DNA of 64,000 nt from DATAOG01 sp963753685. GTDB lineage: Bacteria; Pseudomonadota; Alphaproteobacteria; Geminicoccales; Geminicoccaceae. Location of the stretch: assembly GCA_963753685.1 (NCBI GenBank), contig CAVWDE010000027.1, positions 142,168 to 206,167 of the forward strand, written 5' to 3'. Below, in pieces: positions 34,919-44,750 of the stretch. The notes beneath the pieces were generated by a model. That model did no database searches. It had not been told where the DNA came from and saw only the letters and a list, made by a program, of their open reading frames with translations. The number at the start of each line of letters is the position of its first letter. The stretch's first letter is position 1. Position numbers and translations under genes: made by a program.

Positions 34919-36139
34919 ATGCAGCGCGCCGTCCTCGGCATTCCCTTGCTTCTGGCTGTGGTGTCCGGCTGCGCCTCCACCAACGCACCGCCGGAGATCA
35001 GATACCTGCGCCCGACCGACTCGCCGGCGCGCGCCAGCGCGGTCCACGTCCAGCAGTCCGGTCAGGTCGTCTGGCAACAGCTGCTGGCCCACCTGCAACA
35101 GTCGCCCCTCAAGATCGAGCGCGCGGACCAACTGGCCGGGCTGATCGTGACCACCTACCACGGCGACCCGGAACCCTACGTCGACTGCGGCTGGATCATG
35201 GCCTACGGCCCGGGGGACCTGCACAAGACGCCGGGCTCGACCCATGAGGCGGCCTTCGACCGGGCCGCGGACGGCCAGAATGAGGTGCTCAAGCGCAGTC
35301 TCGAGTTGGATGGCCGCATGGTCGTCCAGGTCAAGCCCGCCGACCCCGACGCGCTGGTCGCGGTCGACAGCACCTACGTGCTCACCAAGACCGTCGCGCT
35401 CGAGCAGCCATCGGCGTCCGAGCCCAGGTCCGCCACCGAGTTCGCGAGCTTCACGAGCGGCCAGCGCGGCAAGTTCGCGAGCGGCACGGTCTGCCAGCCG
35501 ACCGGCAAGCTCGAGCGCCTGGCGCTCGACGGCTTGTCGACCGACGTCGTCACAGCCGGAGGATCGCTCAGCCCCGGCCCCGGGCCGGCACCCGCGACCC
35601 CGAGCGCACCGTCGGTGGCCGGGCTCGACTGCGCCGGCGCCGACCAGGGCTACTGCCAGGCCCGCGACCTGATCGCGCCCTACCGGCAGGCCAACGAGCA
35701 GCAGGGACTGGGCCTGGCGATCAAGACCCTGGGTGGCGAGGGTGCGGTGCTGACCGAAGGCGACGTTTTGACCTTCGACATCAGTTTTCCGACCTTCGAC
35801 TCCTACCTGCACGTCGCCTATCTGCAGCGCAGCGGCGTGGTCGGTCATGTCCTGCCGGGCTCGGCGCGGCTCTGGCCGGCGAATGTCAAGCACCACGTCG
35901 AGCGGACCGGGTATGAGATCGCGCCGCCCTACGGCGTCGAGATGATCCTGGCGATCGCGACGCAGCAACCCCTGTTTCCGACCCCGCGGCCGCAGTTCGA
36001 GCCGGCGGCGGACTACCTCGCGGCGCTGCGGCAGAGGCTCGCGGAGCTGGCGGCAACCACCCCCGGGACGCAGATAGCGGCGGATTCGCTGCTGATCGCG
36101 ACCCGGCCGCGCCGACCGGGCGTGAGCGCCTCCAATTGA
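34919..36139 (+). CDS. DUF4384-domain lipoprotein
   Basis: A 406-residue lipoprotein: signal MQRAVLGIPLLLAVVSGCAS with the lipobox VVSGC, so it is anchored in the outer or inner membrane. Residues 40-190 form a domain with HVQQSGQVVWQQLLAHL and VDCGWIMAYGPGDLHK. A proline-rich linker with SPGPGPAPATPSAPS follows. The C-terminal DUF4384-like domain shows LTEGDVLTFDISFPTFDSYL and VVGHVLPGSARLW. DUF4384 often accompanies caspase-like peptidases, and one is encoded 6 kb downstream. ATG 34919 is chosen because it starts the signal peptide. Confidence 0.78.
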   Translation: MQRAVLGIPLLLAVVSGCASTNAPPEIRYLRPTDSPARASAVHVQQSGQVVWQQLLAHLQQSPLKIERADQLAGLIVTTYHGDPEPYVDCGWIMAYGPGDLHKTPGSTHEAAFDRAADGQNEVLKRSLELDGRMVVQVKPADPDALVAVDSTYVLTKTVALEQPSASEPRSATEFASFTSGQRGKFASGTVCQPTGKLERLALDGLSTDVVTAGGSLSPGPGPAPATPSAPSVAGLDCAGADQGYCQARDLIAPYRQANEQQGLGLAIKTLGGEGAVLTEGDVLTFDISFPTFDSYLHVAYLQRSGVVGHVLPGSARLWPANVKHHVERTGYEIAPPYGVEMILAIATQQPLFPTPRPQFEPAADYLAALRQRLAELAATTPGTQIAADSLLIATRPRRPGVSASN

Positions 36140-36284
36140 GGCGGCGGCCGGGAACGCCTGGCGCGCGCGCCGCGATCGGGAGGACCAGGGCGGCATTCGG
36201 ACACGGTCGATAGGGCGATGACGACATTGGGCGAGCGCGGGCCGGCAAGGTTCCTGGCCCGTCGCGCCGAGCGGGAGTTCTGAC

Positions 36285-37559
36285 GTGCAACGCTGGTGGC
36301 TGATGCTCATCGTGCTCGGGACGTTTGGTGGCTGCACCCACAGCCCGCAATACAACAAGATCCAGGGCATGATGCTCGAGCCCGCCCGCAGCGCCGAGAT
36401 CGCCGGCAACCACGAGCGCGCCTGCGAGGTCTACCAAAGCGTGGCGGATCAAGGGGTCGTGCTGGCGGAGCGAAAGCTGGCCCAATGCTACGAGCAGGGT
36501 CAGGGCATGCCGCAGAACTATGCCGAGGCCGCGCGCTGGTACGAGGCGGCCGCGAACGCCGGCGACCCTGCGGCCCAGCGGGCGCTGGCCAGGCTCTACG
36601 AGTTCGGCCGCGGCGTGCCGCAGGACGACGCGCGCGCCTATCTGCTCTATCGCCAGGCGGCGGCGGCCGGCGACGTGGCCTCCGAATACAAGGTCGGACA
36701 GTTCCTGGATCGAGGTCGCGGCGGCAGCTCGGATCCCACAGCGGCCGCGCAGCACTACCAGATCGCCGCCCAGGCCGGCGACGAGAACGCCCAGGCTGGT
36801 CTCGCGAGGTTGTATGCGACCGGCCGTGGGGTGCCGCAGGATCCGGCCGCCGCCGACCGCTGGTACGCCATGGCGGCCAAGCAGATCCAGGCCAGGGCGT
36901 TGGCCGGCGACGTGCCGTCCCAGCAGCGTCTGGGCGAGCTGTATCTGAACGGCGAGGGCGTGCCGCGGGACCCCAAGCAGGGCCTCGACTGGCTCAACAC
37001 CGCGGCCCAGAAAGGCCAGGTGTCGGCTCAGGACCGGCTCGGCGACCTGTTCATGCGGGGTGCCGAGGGCGTGCCGGCGAACCCGGCGCAGGCGGCGCTC
37101 TACTATCAGATGGCGGCCGATCAGGGCGATCTCAAAGCGCGCTACGCGCTCGCTCGGATGTATGCGTCGGGCACCGGCGTGCCGCGGGACGGGGCGCGCG
37201 CCGCGCAGCTGTTCCAGCAGGCCGCAGAACAGGGTGAGGTCCGCGCCTACGGCGGGCTGGGCGATCTGTACGCCAGTGGCGATGCGGTCCCGCAGAACGA
37301 CGCCGAGGCCTTCAAATGGTACCGCGAGGGCGCCCGTCATGGCGATCCCGGCGCCCAGTACCAGCTCGGCCAAGCGTACCAGAACGGGCGCGGCGTGCCG
37401 ACCGACCCCTCCATGGCGTTGATCTGGTACATGATCGCGCAGCGCGAGGGCTACAAAGACGCGGCCGCGCGGATCACCGAGCTGTCGGCCACGCTTGACC
37501 CGGCGACCATCAGCAACGCCCAACGGTTGGCCGACGCCTGGCAGCCCGGCACGGCGTGA
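36285..37559 (+). CDS. Sel1-repeat lipoprotein
   Basis: A 424-residue protein made of about nine Sel1-like repeats after a lipoprotein signal (MQRWWLMLIVLGTFGGCTHS, lipobox FGGC). Representative repeats are AQCYEQGQGMPQNYAEAARW, ALARLYEFGRGVPQDDARAY, LGELYLNGEGVPRDPKQGLD and LGQAYQNGRGVPTDPSMALI. Sel1 solenoids bind proteins and are common in envelope signalling and polysaccharide control. The start codon is GTG 36285. It lies between the DUF4384 lipoprotein and a convergent glycosyltransferase gene. Confidence 0.87.
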   Translation: MQRWWLMLIVLGTFGGCTHSPQYNKIQGMMLEPARSAEIAGNHERACEVYQSVADQGVVLAERKLAQCYEQGQGMPQNYAEAARWYEAAANAGDPAAQRALARLYEFGRGVPQDDARAYLLYRQAAAAGDVASEYKVGQFLDRGRGGSSDPTAAAQHYQIAAQAGDENAQAGLARLYATGRGVPQDPAAADRWYAMAAKQIQARALAGDVPSQQRLGELYLNGEGVPRDPKQGLDWLNTAAQKGQVSAQDRLGDLFMRGAEGVPANPAQAALYYQMAADQGDLKARYALARMYASGTGVPRDGARAAQLFQQAAEQGEVRAYGGLGDLYASGDAVPQNDAEAFKWYREGARHGDPGAQYQLGQAYQNGRGVPTDPSMALIWYMIAQREGYKDAAARITELSATLDPATISNAQRLADAWQPGTA

Positions 37560-37606
37560 CGACCGGCGCGGGCGCCGGGCCGCTCGAGGGCGCGGCGAGG
37601 TTCGGG

Positions 37607-39883
37607 TCACGCTCGGTCGGCGCGCCGGGCGTAAGCCATCTCCTCGATGATGCGGGCCGCCTCGAGGGCGCCATTGGGCGCCGCGAGGGTGGCGCAGCGG
37701 GCCCGGATCGACGCCCGCACCCCGGGGTCCAGCAGGCGGTCGATCGCCGGGCCGAGCCGGTAGACGGCGCCCCGCCGGACGCACAGGCCGAGGCCCCGGG
37801 ATTCGGCGAACGCGGCCCGCGCCAGCTGGTCGTCCTGCTGCGGGTTCTCGTTCGGCACGAAGACCGTGGGCACGGCCGCGAACAGCAACTCGTGGAACGA
37901 GTTGTAGCCGACCGCGCTGACCGCGAGGTCGAAGGCGGCGAAATAGCGGCTGATCGGATAGTCGGCAAGGCGCATGACGTGCTCGGGCAAGCTCGCGGGC
38001 TGAGCGGCGATCAGCCACTCCACCGCCACGATCTGGACATTGCCGGCGCGCTCCAGGCGTGCGAGCACGACCTTGCGGACGGGCTCGTAGTCGTAGTTGT
38101 TGCCGGCGCCCAGCAACACCAGCGCCGCGACCCCGTCCGGGCGCAAATCGAGGGCGCGGCGCGCCGCGTCGCGAGCCAGCATGTCCTCGGGATCCAGGAG
38201 CCGGATCGGGCCGACCGGCCGGGTGCGCTCGCGGTGTCGGGTGGTCAGGCCGCGATCGAAACTCTCGGCCAGGTCCCCGGGCTCGATCACGGCGTCGAAC
38301 TGGCGCTCGCGCTGGATCGTCTCGGCGCCCTTGTCGGCGCCCCACATGCCGCGCCGGCACCAGATCGAGGTCAGTTGCGGGTTGTCGCCGAGCGCGCCGA
38401 GCAGACCGCCGTAGGGCACGTGACCGTCGAACACCACGACGCGCGGATCGTAGAAGCTGATCAGCTCGTTCAGCTCTTCGCGCAAAAAGTCGTTCCAGCG
38501 CCCGATATCGCAGCGCAGATAGGTGTGAAACGGCAGGTATTCCGCCAGAAAGCCCTGCTCGCGCACGACCCGGACCGCCTGCGAGAAGGTCAGGAACACG
38601 GGCTCCAAGGGCGCCGGGCAGCGCCGCGCGATCGCGAGCATGCGGGTCAGGTGGCCGACGCCGACGCCGTTCGACGACACCAGCAGGACCCGCAGCGGGG
38701 CGCGCGGGATCGTGTGCGGCAGGCGCGCGGCGGTCGGTTCGGGCGGGTCGATCGGCGCGTGCGGCAGGCTCGCCGCGGTCGGCGCCGGTTGGTCGATCGG
38801 CGCATGGGCCGCGCCCGCCACGGTCGGCGCGGGCGGGCCGATCAGCGTCTGCAGCCGGCGCACGTAGGCCTCGTGGCTGAAGCGGGTCCGGATGGCCTGC
38901 CAGCCGCGCTCGATCTGCTCCCGGTAGCGCTTCGGGCTGGCGCGATAGCTCTGCACCAGATCCGGCGTCTCGTGCGGCTGCGCGTAGATCGCGGCGTCCC
39001 CGAACAGCGGCCGGAAGTGCGGCGCCAGGATCGCGAGCGCGCCGCTTGCCATGGCCTCGATGATGGTGCGGCCGAACGCCTCGACCCAGCGCGTGTGGTG
39101 GAAGTAGACGAAGAAGTCGATCATGCCGAGGAAGCGCTCGGCCGGCATGGCGTTGAAGCCGTAGACCTGCCAGTTGCGCGGATAGGCGCCAAGCAGGGTG
39201 TGCAGATAGGGCCCGCCGCCCAGCACCCGGACCACAAAGCGGGGGTCGTCGGGGTAGGCGGCGAGGGTGAGCTCGCGGCTGTCGGGCCATTTCAGGGGAT
39301 CGGGGCGGCTGTGCCGGCCGAGCACCGGGCGGCGGTCGACGAAGCGGCTGCGGTCGACCCGCCAGGCCTGCGGATCGACCACGCTGTGCCAGTCGTCCGC
39401 GAACAGCGGCGGGCCGTCCTCGATGGTTTCGAATTGCGCGCGCACCAGCGGCCCGACCGGCGCCCAGAGGAGATCGTCGCCGAGCACCGCGCGCGCGTTG
39501 CGATCGATGCTCGCCCAGTCGTAGGCCGGCCGGCCGTCGCCATCGAGCGGCGGATGCCAGACGACCAGGAGCTTGCGCTCGGCGGCCAGGTGCAGGCCCT
39601 GGTGCAGGCGATGGGTGAACAGGCTCGGATGATGGGCGAGCAGGAGCCGGCCGGCGACCGGCCGGTCGGGGTCGAGCAGGTCGACCCGGCGGTCGTCGAT
39701 GCAGGCCCGGATGCGGGGATGGAACGGGTGCGGATACTTCAGCACCGGGCCCTTGATGTGCACCAGCGCGATCCGATAGCCGGCGGCGGTCGCGGCGACC
39801 AGCTCTTCGGCGATCGCGGTCGACGTGCCGCCCGGAAAGCGGAAGTCACCGAGGACGATGAGGTCGTAGTCGCGCGGCGTCAT
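37607..39883 (-). CDS. two-domain glycosyltransferase (GT4-like plus MurG-like)
   Basis: A 758-residue protein with two GT-B enzymes in tandem. The N-terminal half (about 1-390) begins YDLIVLGDFRFPGGTSTAIA and ends in the GT4 hallmark EAFGRTIIEAMASGALAILA (the E-x7-E pair). A linker of imperfect repeats (APTVAGAAHAPIDQP and PTAASLPHAPIDPPE) joins it to a second domain with LLVSSNGVGVGHLTRMLAIA, like the MurG/GT28 GxGHxxR loop, and DLAVSAVGYNSFHELLFA at the nucleotide-sugar site. It probably adds two sugars in succession to one acceptor. The start at 39883 has a weak Shine-Dalgarno. Confidence 0.82.
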   Translation of the reverse strand: MTPRDYDLIVLGDFRFPGGTSTAIAEELVAATAAGYRIALVHIKGPVLKYPHPFHPRIRACIDDRRVDLLDPDRPVAGRLLLAHHPSLFTHRLHQGLHLAAERKLLVVWHPPLDGDGRPAYDWASIDRNARAVLGDDLLWAPVGPLVRAQFETIEDGPPLFADDWHSVVDPQAWRVDRSRFVDRRPVLGRHSRPDPLKWPDSRELTLAAYPDDPRFVVRVLGGGPYLHTLLGAYPRNWQVYGFNAMPAERFLGMIDFFVYFHHTRWVEAFGRTIIEAMASGALAILAPHFRPLFGDAAIYAQPHETPDLVQSYRASPKRYREQIERGWQAIRTRFSHEAYVRRLQTLIGPPAPTVAGAAHAPIDQPAPTAASLPHAPIDPPEPTAARLPHTIPRAPLRVLLVSSNGVGVGHLTRMLAIARRCPAPLEPVFLTFSQAVRVVREQGFLAEYLPFHTYLRCDIGRWNDFLREELNELISFYDPRVVVFDGHVPYGGLLGALGDNPQLTSIWCRRGMWGADKGAETIQRERQFDAVIEPGDLAESFDRGLTTRHRERTRPVGPIRLLDPEDMLARDAARRALDLRPDGVAALVLLGAGNNYDYEPVRKVVLARLERAGNVQIVAVEWLIAAQPASLPEHVMRLADYPISRYFAAFDLAVSAVGYNSFHELLFAAVPTVFVPNENPQQDDQLARAAFAESRGLGLCVRRGAVYRLGPAIDRLLDPGVRASIRARCATLAAPNGALEAARIIEEMAYARRADRA

Positions 39884-40122
39884 GGCGTCCCGACCGGGGC
39901 ACCGCGGCCCGCGGCGGCTTCGGCTCCCGCCTCGCGGCTCGCGCCGGTGAGGCGGCCGGCCGGGCAAAGCCCCTGGTTGCTCCTCGACGCAGATACCGTG
40001 GCTGCCCGGGCCGCGCAAGCGCGCTCGCTGGCGGCAGGCTGACGGCCCTGGCGGCAGGTGGATCGCTCTGCTACTCGTGGCGCTGCGAAGAGGCGTCGAT
40101 TTGCGACCCTCGGAGGAGGCCT

Positions 40123-40255
40123 GATGCCAGCTGTCGCGCCAGCGCTGGAGACCGAGCTGGTCGCCATCGGGCAGCCGCACGCCGGGTTCGCCACCCGCGA
40201 GCGCGACCGCGGCCGCTGGATGACCGGCGTTCTGCTCACCGAGGTCCGGGATTGA
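40123..40255 (+). CDS. small protein translationally coupled to the coiled-coil gene
   Basis: A 43-residue frame, MPAVAPALETELVAIGQPHA followed by a segment rich in Arg and Asp (ATRERDRGRWMTGVLL). A strong GGAGGAGG precedes the ATG, and its TGA overlaps the next start by one base (TGATG). Both favour a real gene. It could instead be a leader peptide, or the start of a longer gene truncated here. No family is recognised. Confidence 0.45.
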
Positions 40256-41157
40256 TGGCCGACCGGCTCACCGTCCGCGAGCCGTCGGCGGAGATCGGCG
40301 CCCCCCAGGCGCCGGAGGTCGGCGGCGGCGAGGGCGGTATCGCGACCGCGCTGCGCGAGCGCTACGAGCTCGAGCATCTGCGGGCCGAGACGGCGAGGCT
40401 GGACGAGACGAGACGGGAGTTGCTCGAGACGCTCGAGCAGCGGACGCGCCGCGTCGACCGACTGGCCGGTGAGCGGGGTCAGCTCGAACGACAGCTGATC
40501 CGGGCGGAGCGGACGCTGCAGGAGCTCAACCGCCAGCTCGGCGCGCTCGCACCGCGGGCGGAGGCGCCGCCGGCGGTGCGCACCCCGGGACGCTGGTCCA
40601 CGCTTCGCGGTCGCCTGCTCGGGAGCCTGACCCGGCTCTGGCCGGGACCGACAGACGCAAACCTGGCGGCCCCTCGGCCGGCGGTCGGCAGCGAGCGCCC
40701 GCCGACCCAGGACCCATCCGGGCCGCTGATCCCGTTTGCCGAGGCCGGTGAGGCGCGGCGGGTGATCGTGGTGGTCGCCGTCGGGCTCGAGCCCGAGCCG
40801 CGCGCGAGCGTCCTGGACCTAGCACTCCGCCTCGGCGCCGAGCGCGGCGTCGTGCCCCTGGTGCTGACCGATGACGACGACTTCGCACCGCTGCGCCGCC
40901 GGCGCATGCTGTTCGAGTATGTGCCGCCGGGGCCGGTGCGCCTAGCACTCGCCCCGACCCTGGAATGGGAGCTCTACCTGCAGCGCCGACTGGCCCTGAT
41001 CCGACGCAAGTGGCAACCGATCAGGGTGGTCGCCTTCGGCGGGCCCGCGACCGATCTGGTTCGACTCTGGTCGGCCTCGCCGTTCGAGGAGCTGCCGTTC
41101 GCCGCCTTGCCGCAGGTGCCGCCGGCCGGCCCCGACGGCGCCCCGGGTCGGGGTTGA
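40255..41157 (+). CDS. coiled-coil protein of unknown function in the glycan region
   Basis: A 300-residue protein that I cannot name. Residues 30-105 are a long coiled coil (LEHLRAETARLDETRRELLE and QLERQLIRAERTLQELNRQL). Residues 160-285 look like a Rossmann-type alpha/beta domain: RRVIVVVAVGLEPEPRASVL, then LGAERGVVPLVLTDDDDFAP and RKWQPIRVVAFGGPATDLVR. The layout (coiled coil before a sugar-nucleotide-like fold) resembles N-terminal parts of polysaccharide enzymes, but the second half of a GT-B fold is missing. It is coupled to the small upstream frame. Confidence 0.65.
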   Translation: MADRLTVREPSAEIGAPQAPEVGGGEGGIATALRERYELEHLRAETARLDETRRELLETLEQRTRRVDRLAGERGQLERQLIRAERTLQELNRQLGALAPRAEAPPAVRTPGRWSTLRGRLLGSLTRLWPGPTDANLAAPRPAVGSERPPTQDPSGPLIPFAEAGEARRVIVVVAVGLEPEPRASVLDLALRLGAERGVVPLVLTDDDDFAPLRRRRMLFEYVPPGPVRLALAPTLEWELYLQRRLALIRRKWQPIRVVAFGGPATDLVRLWSASPFEELPFAALPQVPPAGPDGAPGRG

Positions 41158-41232
41158 TGGTCGAACGCCCCGACGCGTCCCGGCTTCGCCCCGCATGATG
41201 TCTTTGCGGCTGGCTCAGTCGCCGCGCGCCGG

Positions 41233-42460
41233 ATGACCACGTCACGAACGCCCGCCCGATCCGCGCGTCGGTCGGCGGCTTTGGTCGTTGCGACCGCGCT
41301 CATCAGTTTCAGCATGGTCGAGATCGCGGCGTTGGTCACCCTGCACCTCGCCCGCGAGCGTGCGCCCGAGCGATTTGTGCCCGACTGGGACGCCTATGTT
41401 GCCGGGATCGATCAGCCGACGATTGATCATCTCAATCGCTATTATTTCGATCCGACCTTGGGCTGGGACTACCATCCCGGCTTCACGACCACGCGCCGCA
41501 ACTCCAAAGGCGATACCTGGCATCTCGCCATCGATGACCGACGCAGCCGTGTCAATTCTCTTTATTCACCGAATGCTTCAATCCAGATCGCCACCTATGG
41601 CGACAGCTTTACGTTCTGCGATGAGGTCAACGATGATCAGACCTGGCAATATTATTTATCAGATGCGCTGGCTATGAATATTGCCAACTTCGGGGTCGGC
41701 GGCTATGGCCCCGATCAGATGCTATTGAAATACGAGCAGGCGACGTGGTCGGGGGCGCCGCCCGACATCGTGATTCTGGCAATCTACGAAGGCGATCTGA
41801 ACCGTGCCGTGACCCGGTTCTATCCGCTATACGCGCCCAATTCCAAGCAATTCCTGGGCTTCAAACCGCGCTATGTTCTGGATCAGGATGCGCAATTGCA
41901 ACTGATCGCATCGCCCAAGACCAGCCCGGTGCGCGACCGGGCGGACTTGCGCAGGCTGATCGATGCTGCCCGCGACCACGATGCCTGGTATCAGCGGCGG
42001 GTCGAGATCGCGTTTCCCTATACGTTGGCGGTCCTCAAACTCGCCCGCCTGCTGCCCACGCCGGCGTATGGGGAGCCGTGGGCGGACACTGGCCAGACGG
42101 CCTTGCTGCATGCCATCATCGAACGGTTCGTCGCCATCGCCAGGGAGCGTGGTCAACGGCCGGTCCTGATGTTCATCCCGCGCGTCGAGTTCCTGGCGCC
42201 AGGCCCGAACCGAGCCGCCCTATCGGGAGTTCGTCACCCGCCTGCGCGCCGAGCATGGCGACGTCCTCACGATCGACGTCGCCGAGGCGTCGTTCGAGCC
42301 CGCGCGCTTCAACATCGTGCCCTTCGGGGGCCACGCTTCGCCGTACGGCAATCGGGTCATTGCGCGTCACCTGGCCAAGGCCCTGATGCCCCTGATCGCC
42401 CGATCCTCCGCGGGACCAGCGGGCTTGCCGCGATCTGCGATTCCCCTTACCAGAGGTTGA
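41233..42460 (+). CDS. SGNH/GDSL-type hydrolase with N-terminal membrane anchor (one frameshift)
   Basis: About 408 residues. One N-terminal span (ALVVATALISFSMVEIAALV) anchors an extracytoplasmic SGNH domain: the nucleophile Ser is in IATYGDSFTFCDEVND, the Gly/Asn block is NIANFGVGGYGPDQMLLKYE, and the closing His is in VPFGGHASPYGNRVIARHLA. Such enzymes acetylate or deacetylate polysaccharides (AlgX/AlgJ-like). One extra base near 42212 breaks the frame, and EFLAPGP must be joined to EPPYREFVTRLRAEHGD. Length 3n+1 agrees. The first 950 bases are less GC-rich than the rest. The 3' end overlaps the opposing caspase gene by 14 bases. Confidence 0.75.
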
Positions 42461-44549
42461 TCATGCGGAACTGCTGCAAGCCGTTCTGCGCGATCCATTC
42501 CTCGGCGTTGGCGCGCGCCTTGGCCTCCGCGGCGTCGCCGATCTGGGGCCGCAGCGCGGTCAGGCGCTGATCGGCGTCGTCGGCCATCTTGACCGAATTC
42601 GGCAGGCCATGAAAGCGCCCGGCCTCGCGCGCGATCCAGTAGTTGTAGTAGGCCTGCGCCGGATCCTTGTCGACGCCCTCGCCGTTCTCGTACATCTGCG
42701 CGATCTGGAAGTACGCTTCGGCGAACCCGCGATCGGCGGCCAGCTTGAAGTATGACAAAGCCTGGCGGTAGTCGCGCCCGACGCACCATTTCTCCCGGAA
42801 CATGCGCCCGAGGTAGGTGGGGGCGTAGGGATTGCCTTCCTCGAGCCCGCGCTGGAACCAGTTCACGGCCTTGTCGCAATCCTTGGCGACGCCCGACCCC
42901 CTGAGGTAGGCGCGGCCCAGGTTGTACATGGCGTTCGAAACCCCGAGGTCGGCCGCCTGCGCGTAGTAGTGGGCGGACTGGGCCTCGTCCTTGGCGACCC
43001 CGAAGCCGGTGAGGTAGAAGTAGCCGATCGCGTCGAGCGCGCCGGGATAGCCATCGGCGGCCGCGAGCCGATACCACTTGAGCGCCTCCTTGGCGGACTT
43101 GGGAACGCCGATGCCCTCCCGGTAGAGGGTGGCGATCGCGGTCTTGCCACCGTCGCTGCCGCGCAGGGCCGATTGCAGATAGAGCTTGGCGGCGCCCTCG
43201 GGGTTTTCCGGGCGGCCGCGGCCGGTGCGCTCCATGAAGCCCAGGTTCTTGAACCCGGACGCATAGCCGAGGTCGGCGGCCTGGCGGTAGAATTTTTCCG
43301 CCTCCTCGAAGCGCTCCGCGATATCGAGGGCGCGGCCGAGGTTGAACAGCAGCCGCGGATTGTTCGGGTCCTTGGCGACCGCGCGCACACAGGCGCGGAT
43401 CGCGATGCTGGTGTTGACCAGGCCCCAGGGCACCCCGGCGGTGATCCGGCCATCGTCGTAGGGGTCGGCCGCGACGATGTCACATTCGGTGATCAGGCTG
43501 TCGATGCCATCGGGGACCTCGGCGCGGCCGCTGTCGGTCTTGATCTCCATCTCGGGCAGGGGCTCGCGGCCCTCGGCCTGCAGCTGGGACAGCCGTGACT
43601 GCGCCACTTGGACGAACGGCCGGTCCGGGGGCAAGGACAGGAAGCGCTCGAAGTCCGTCGGATTGACGCTCTGCTGGATCGTCTGCCACTGCACCGAGGC
43701 GAGCGTGATCGGTTGCCCGGGAACCGACAGGTTGCCCGCGACGTCGGTCGCGACCGGGCGGAACTTGAACTGGCTGCCGAGCGGACCGAGCGAGCCGAGG
43801 AGCCAGGGGATCTGCCGGCCCTCGGTCGCCTGGCTGACCTTCGCGCGCACCGCGGCGAAGACGTCGTAGATGCTCTGATTGGGAAGCTCGAGGGCGGACA
43901 CCAGAGCGCTGGTATAGGGACTGTTGGCGCCGACGCCGTCCTCGGCGAGGCCGCCCGGGCGGGTCGCGAAGGCGATCAGGGTCGTGGCCGGCGCGTCGAC
44001 CAGAGCCAGGCCCTTGCCGAAGGCGCCGCTGACGTCGCCGAACGGGTTCTGGCGACAGGCATCGAGGATCACGATGCCGATCTTGACGCCGGCGCGGGTC
44101 ATCGCCTGCAGGACGCTGTTCAGGGTCAGGCTGCCGCGCGGCAGATCCTTGGCGCCCGACAGCTGCAGGTCGGTCGGCAGCAGATAGTTCACGCCCTGAT
44201 ACTGCACGCCGTGGCCGGCGTAGTAGAAGACGCCGACGCCGCCGCGCGGGAACGTGCGCTCGATCTGCTTGACCACATCGTCCAGGCGCGCCTTGTCGCC
44301 GTTCTCGACGAGCGTCACCTTGAACCCCAGCTCGGTCAGCCGGCGGTTCATCTCGCGCGCGTCGTTCGGGGGATTGTCGAGGGGCCGCAGAGGTTTGAAC
44401 TGATAGGCGCCGTTCCCGACCACGACCGCGGCGCGATCCATGGTATCGAGCTGAGCCCAGGCTGCGCCCGACGGCAGCCAGGTGAACACCAGCAGGAGGA
44501 TCCCGACCCACGCGGTGCCTCCCGGAATCCTCGTTCTGTCAATGCGCAT
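42447..44549 (-). CDS. secreted caspase-family peptidase with Sel1 repeats
   Basis: A 700-residue protein with a signal peptide (GGTAWVGILLLVFTWLPSGAA). Residues 35-260 form a C14 caspase (metacaspase-like) domain with the catalytic dyad His113 in FYYAGHGVQYQG and Cys165 in IVILDACRQNPFG. A linker of about 130 residues follows. From about 390 to 640 come Sel1 repeats (for example IATLYREGIGVPKSAKEALK, YNLGRAYLRGSGVAKDCDKA). The dyad is intact, so a peptidase active on basic residues is expected in the periplasm. Sel1-caspase fusions are widespread in alphaproteobacteria but their targets are unknown. The start at 44549 has GAGGGTGG. Confidence 0.87.
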   Translation of the reverse strand: MRIDRTRIPGGTAWVGILLLVFTWLPSGAAWAQLDTMDRAAVVVGNGAYQFKPLRPLDNPPNDAREMNRRLTELGFKVTLVENGDKARLDDVVKQIERTFPRGGVGVFYYAGHGVQYQGVNYLLPTDLQLSGAKDLPRGSLTLNSVLQAMTRAGVKIGIVILDACRQNPFGDVSGAFGKGLALVDAPATTLIAFATRPGGLAEDGVGANSPYTSALVSALELPNQSIYDVFAAVRAKVSQATEGRQIPWLLGSLGPLGSQFKFRPVATDVAGNLSVPGQPITLASVQWQTIQQSVNPTDFERFLSLPPDRPFVQVAQSRLSQLQAEGREPLPEMEIKTDSGRAEVPDGIDSLITECDIVAADPYDDGRITAGVPWGLVNTSIAIRACVRAVAKDPNNPRLLFNLGRALDIAERFEEAEKFYRQAADLGYASGFKNLGFMERTGRGRPENPEGAAKLYLQSALRGSDGGKTAIATLYREGIGVPKSAKEALKWYRLAAADGYPGALDAIGYFYLTGFGVAKDEAQSAHYYAQAADLGVSNAMYNLGRAYLRGSGVAKDCDKAVNWFQRGLEEGNPYAPTYLGRMFREKWCVGRDYRQALSYFKLAADRGFAEAYFQIAQMYENGEGVDKDPAQAYYNYWIAREAGRFHGLPNSVKMADDADQRLTALRPQIGDAAEAKARANAEEWIAQNGLQQFRMINLW

Positions 44550-44646
44550 CGCCACCCTCGAACGTCGATCGCCGGCCTGATCCGACCGCGCCGCCGTGTG
44601 CCGTGCCGGCGGTGGACGGACTCGCTCGGTTCGCCTATCGTCGCAC

Positions 44647-44669
44647 CTCCAGACTATACCGATCTGGAG
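44647..44669. promoter_or_regulatory. inverted repeat between divergent genes
   Basis: CTCCAGA-CTATACCGA-TCTGGAG is a perfect 7-base inverted repeat with a TATA-containing centre, lying between the caspase gene (leftward, start 44549) and a small secreted protein gene (rightward, start 44751). It is a candidate shared operator. No regulator is identified. Confidence 0.4.
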
Positions 44670-44750
44670 CGCGAGCAAACCGCGCCACCGACGTCGCGCC
44701 CCGTGTTCGGTTCATGATCCGGCCCGATCGGCAAATGGTAGCAATCCGAC

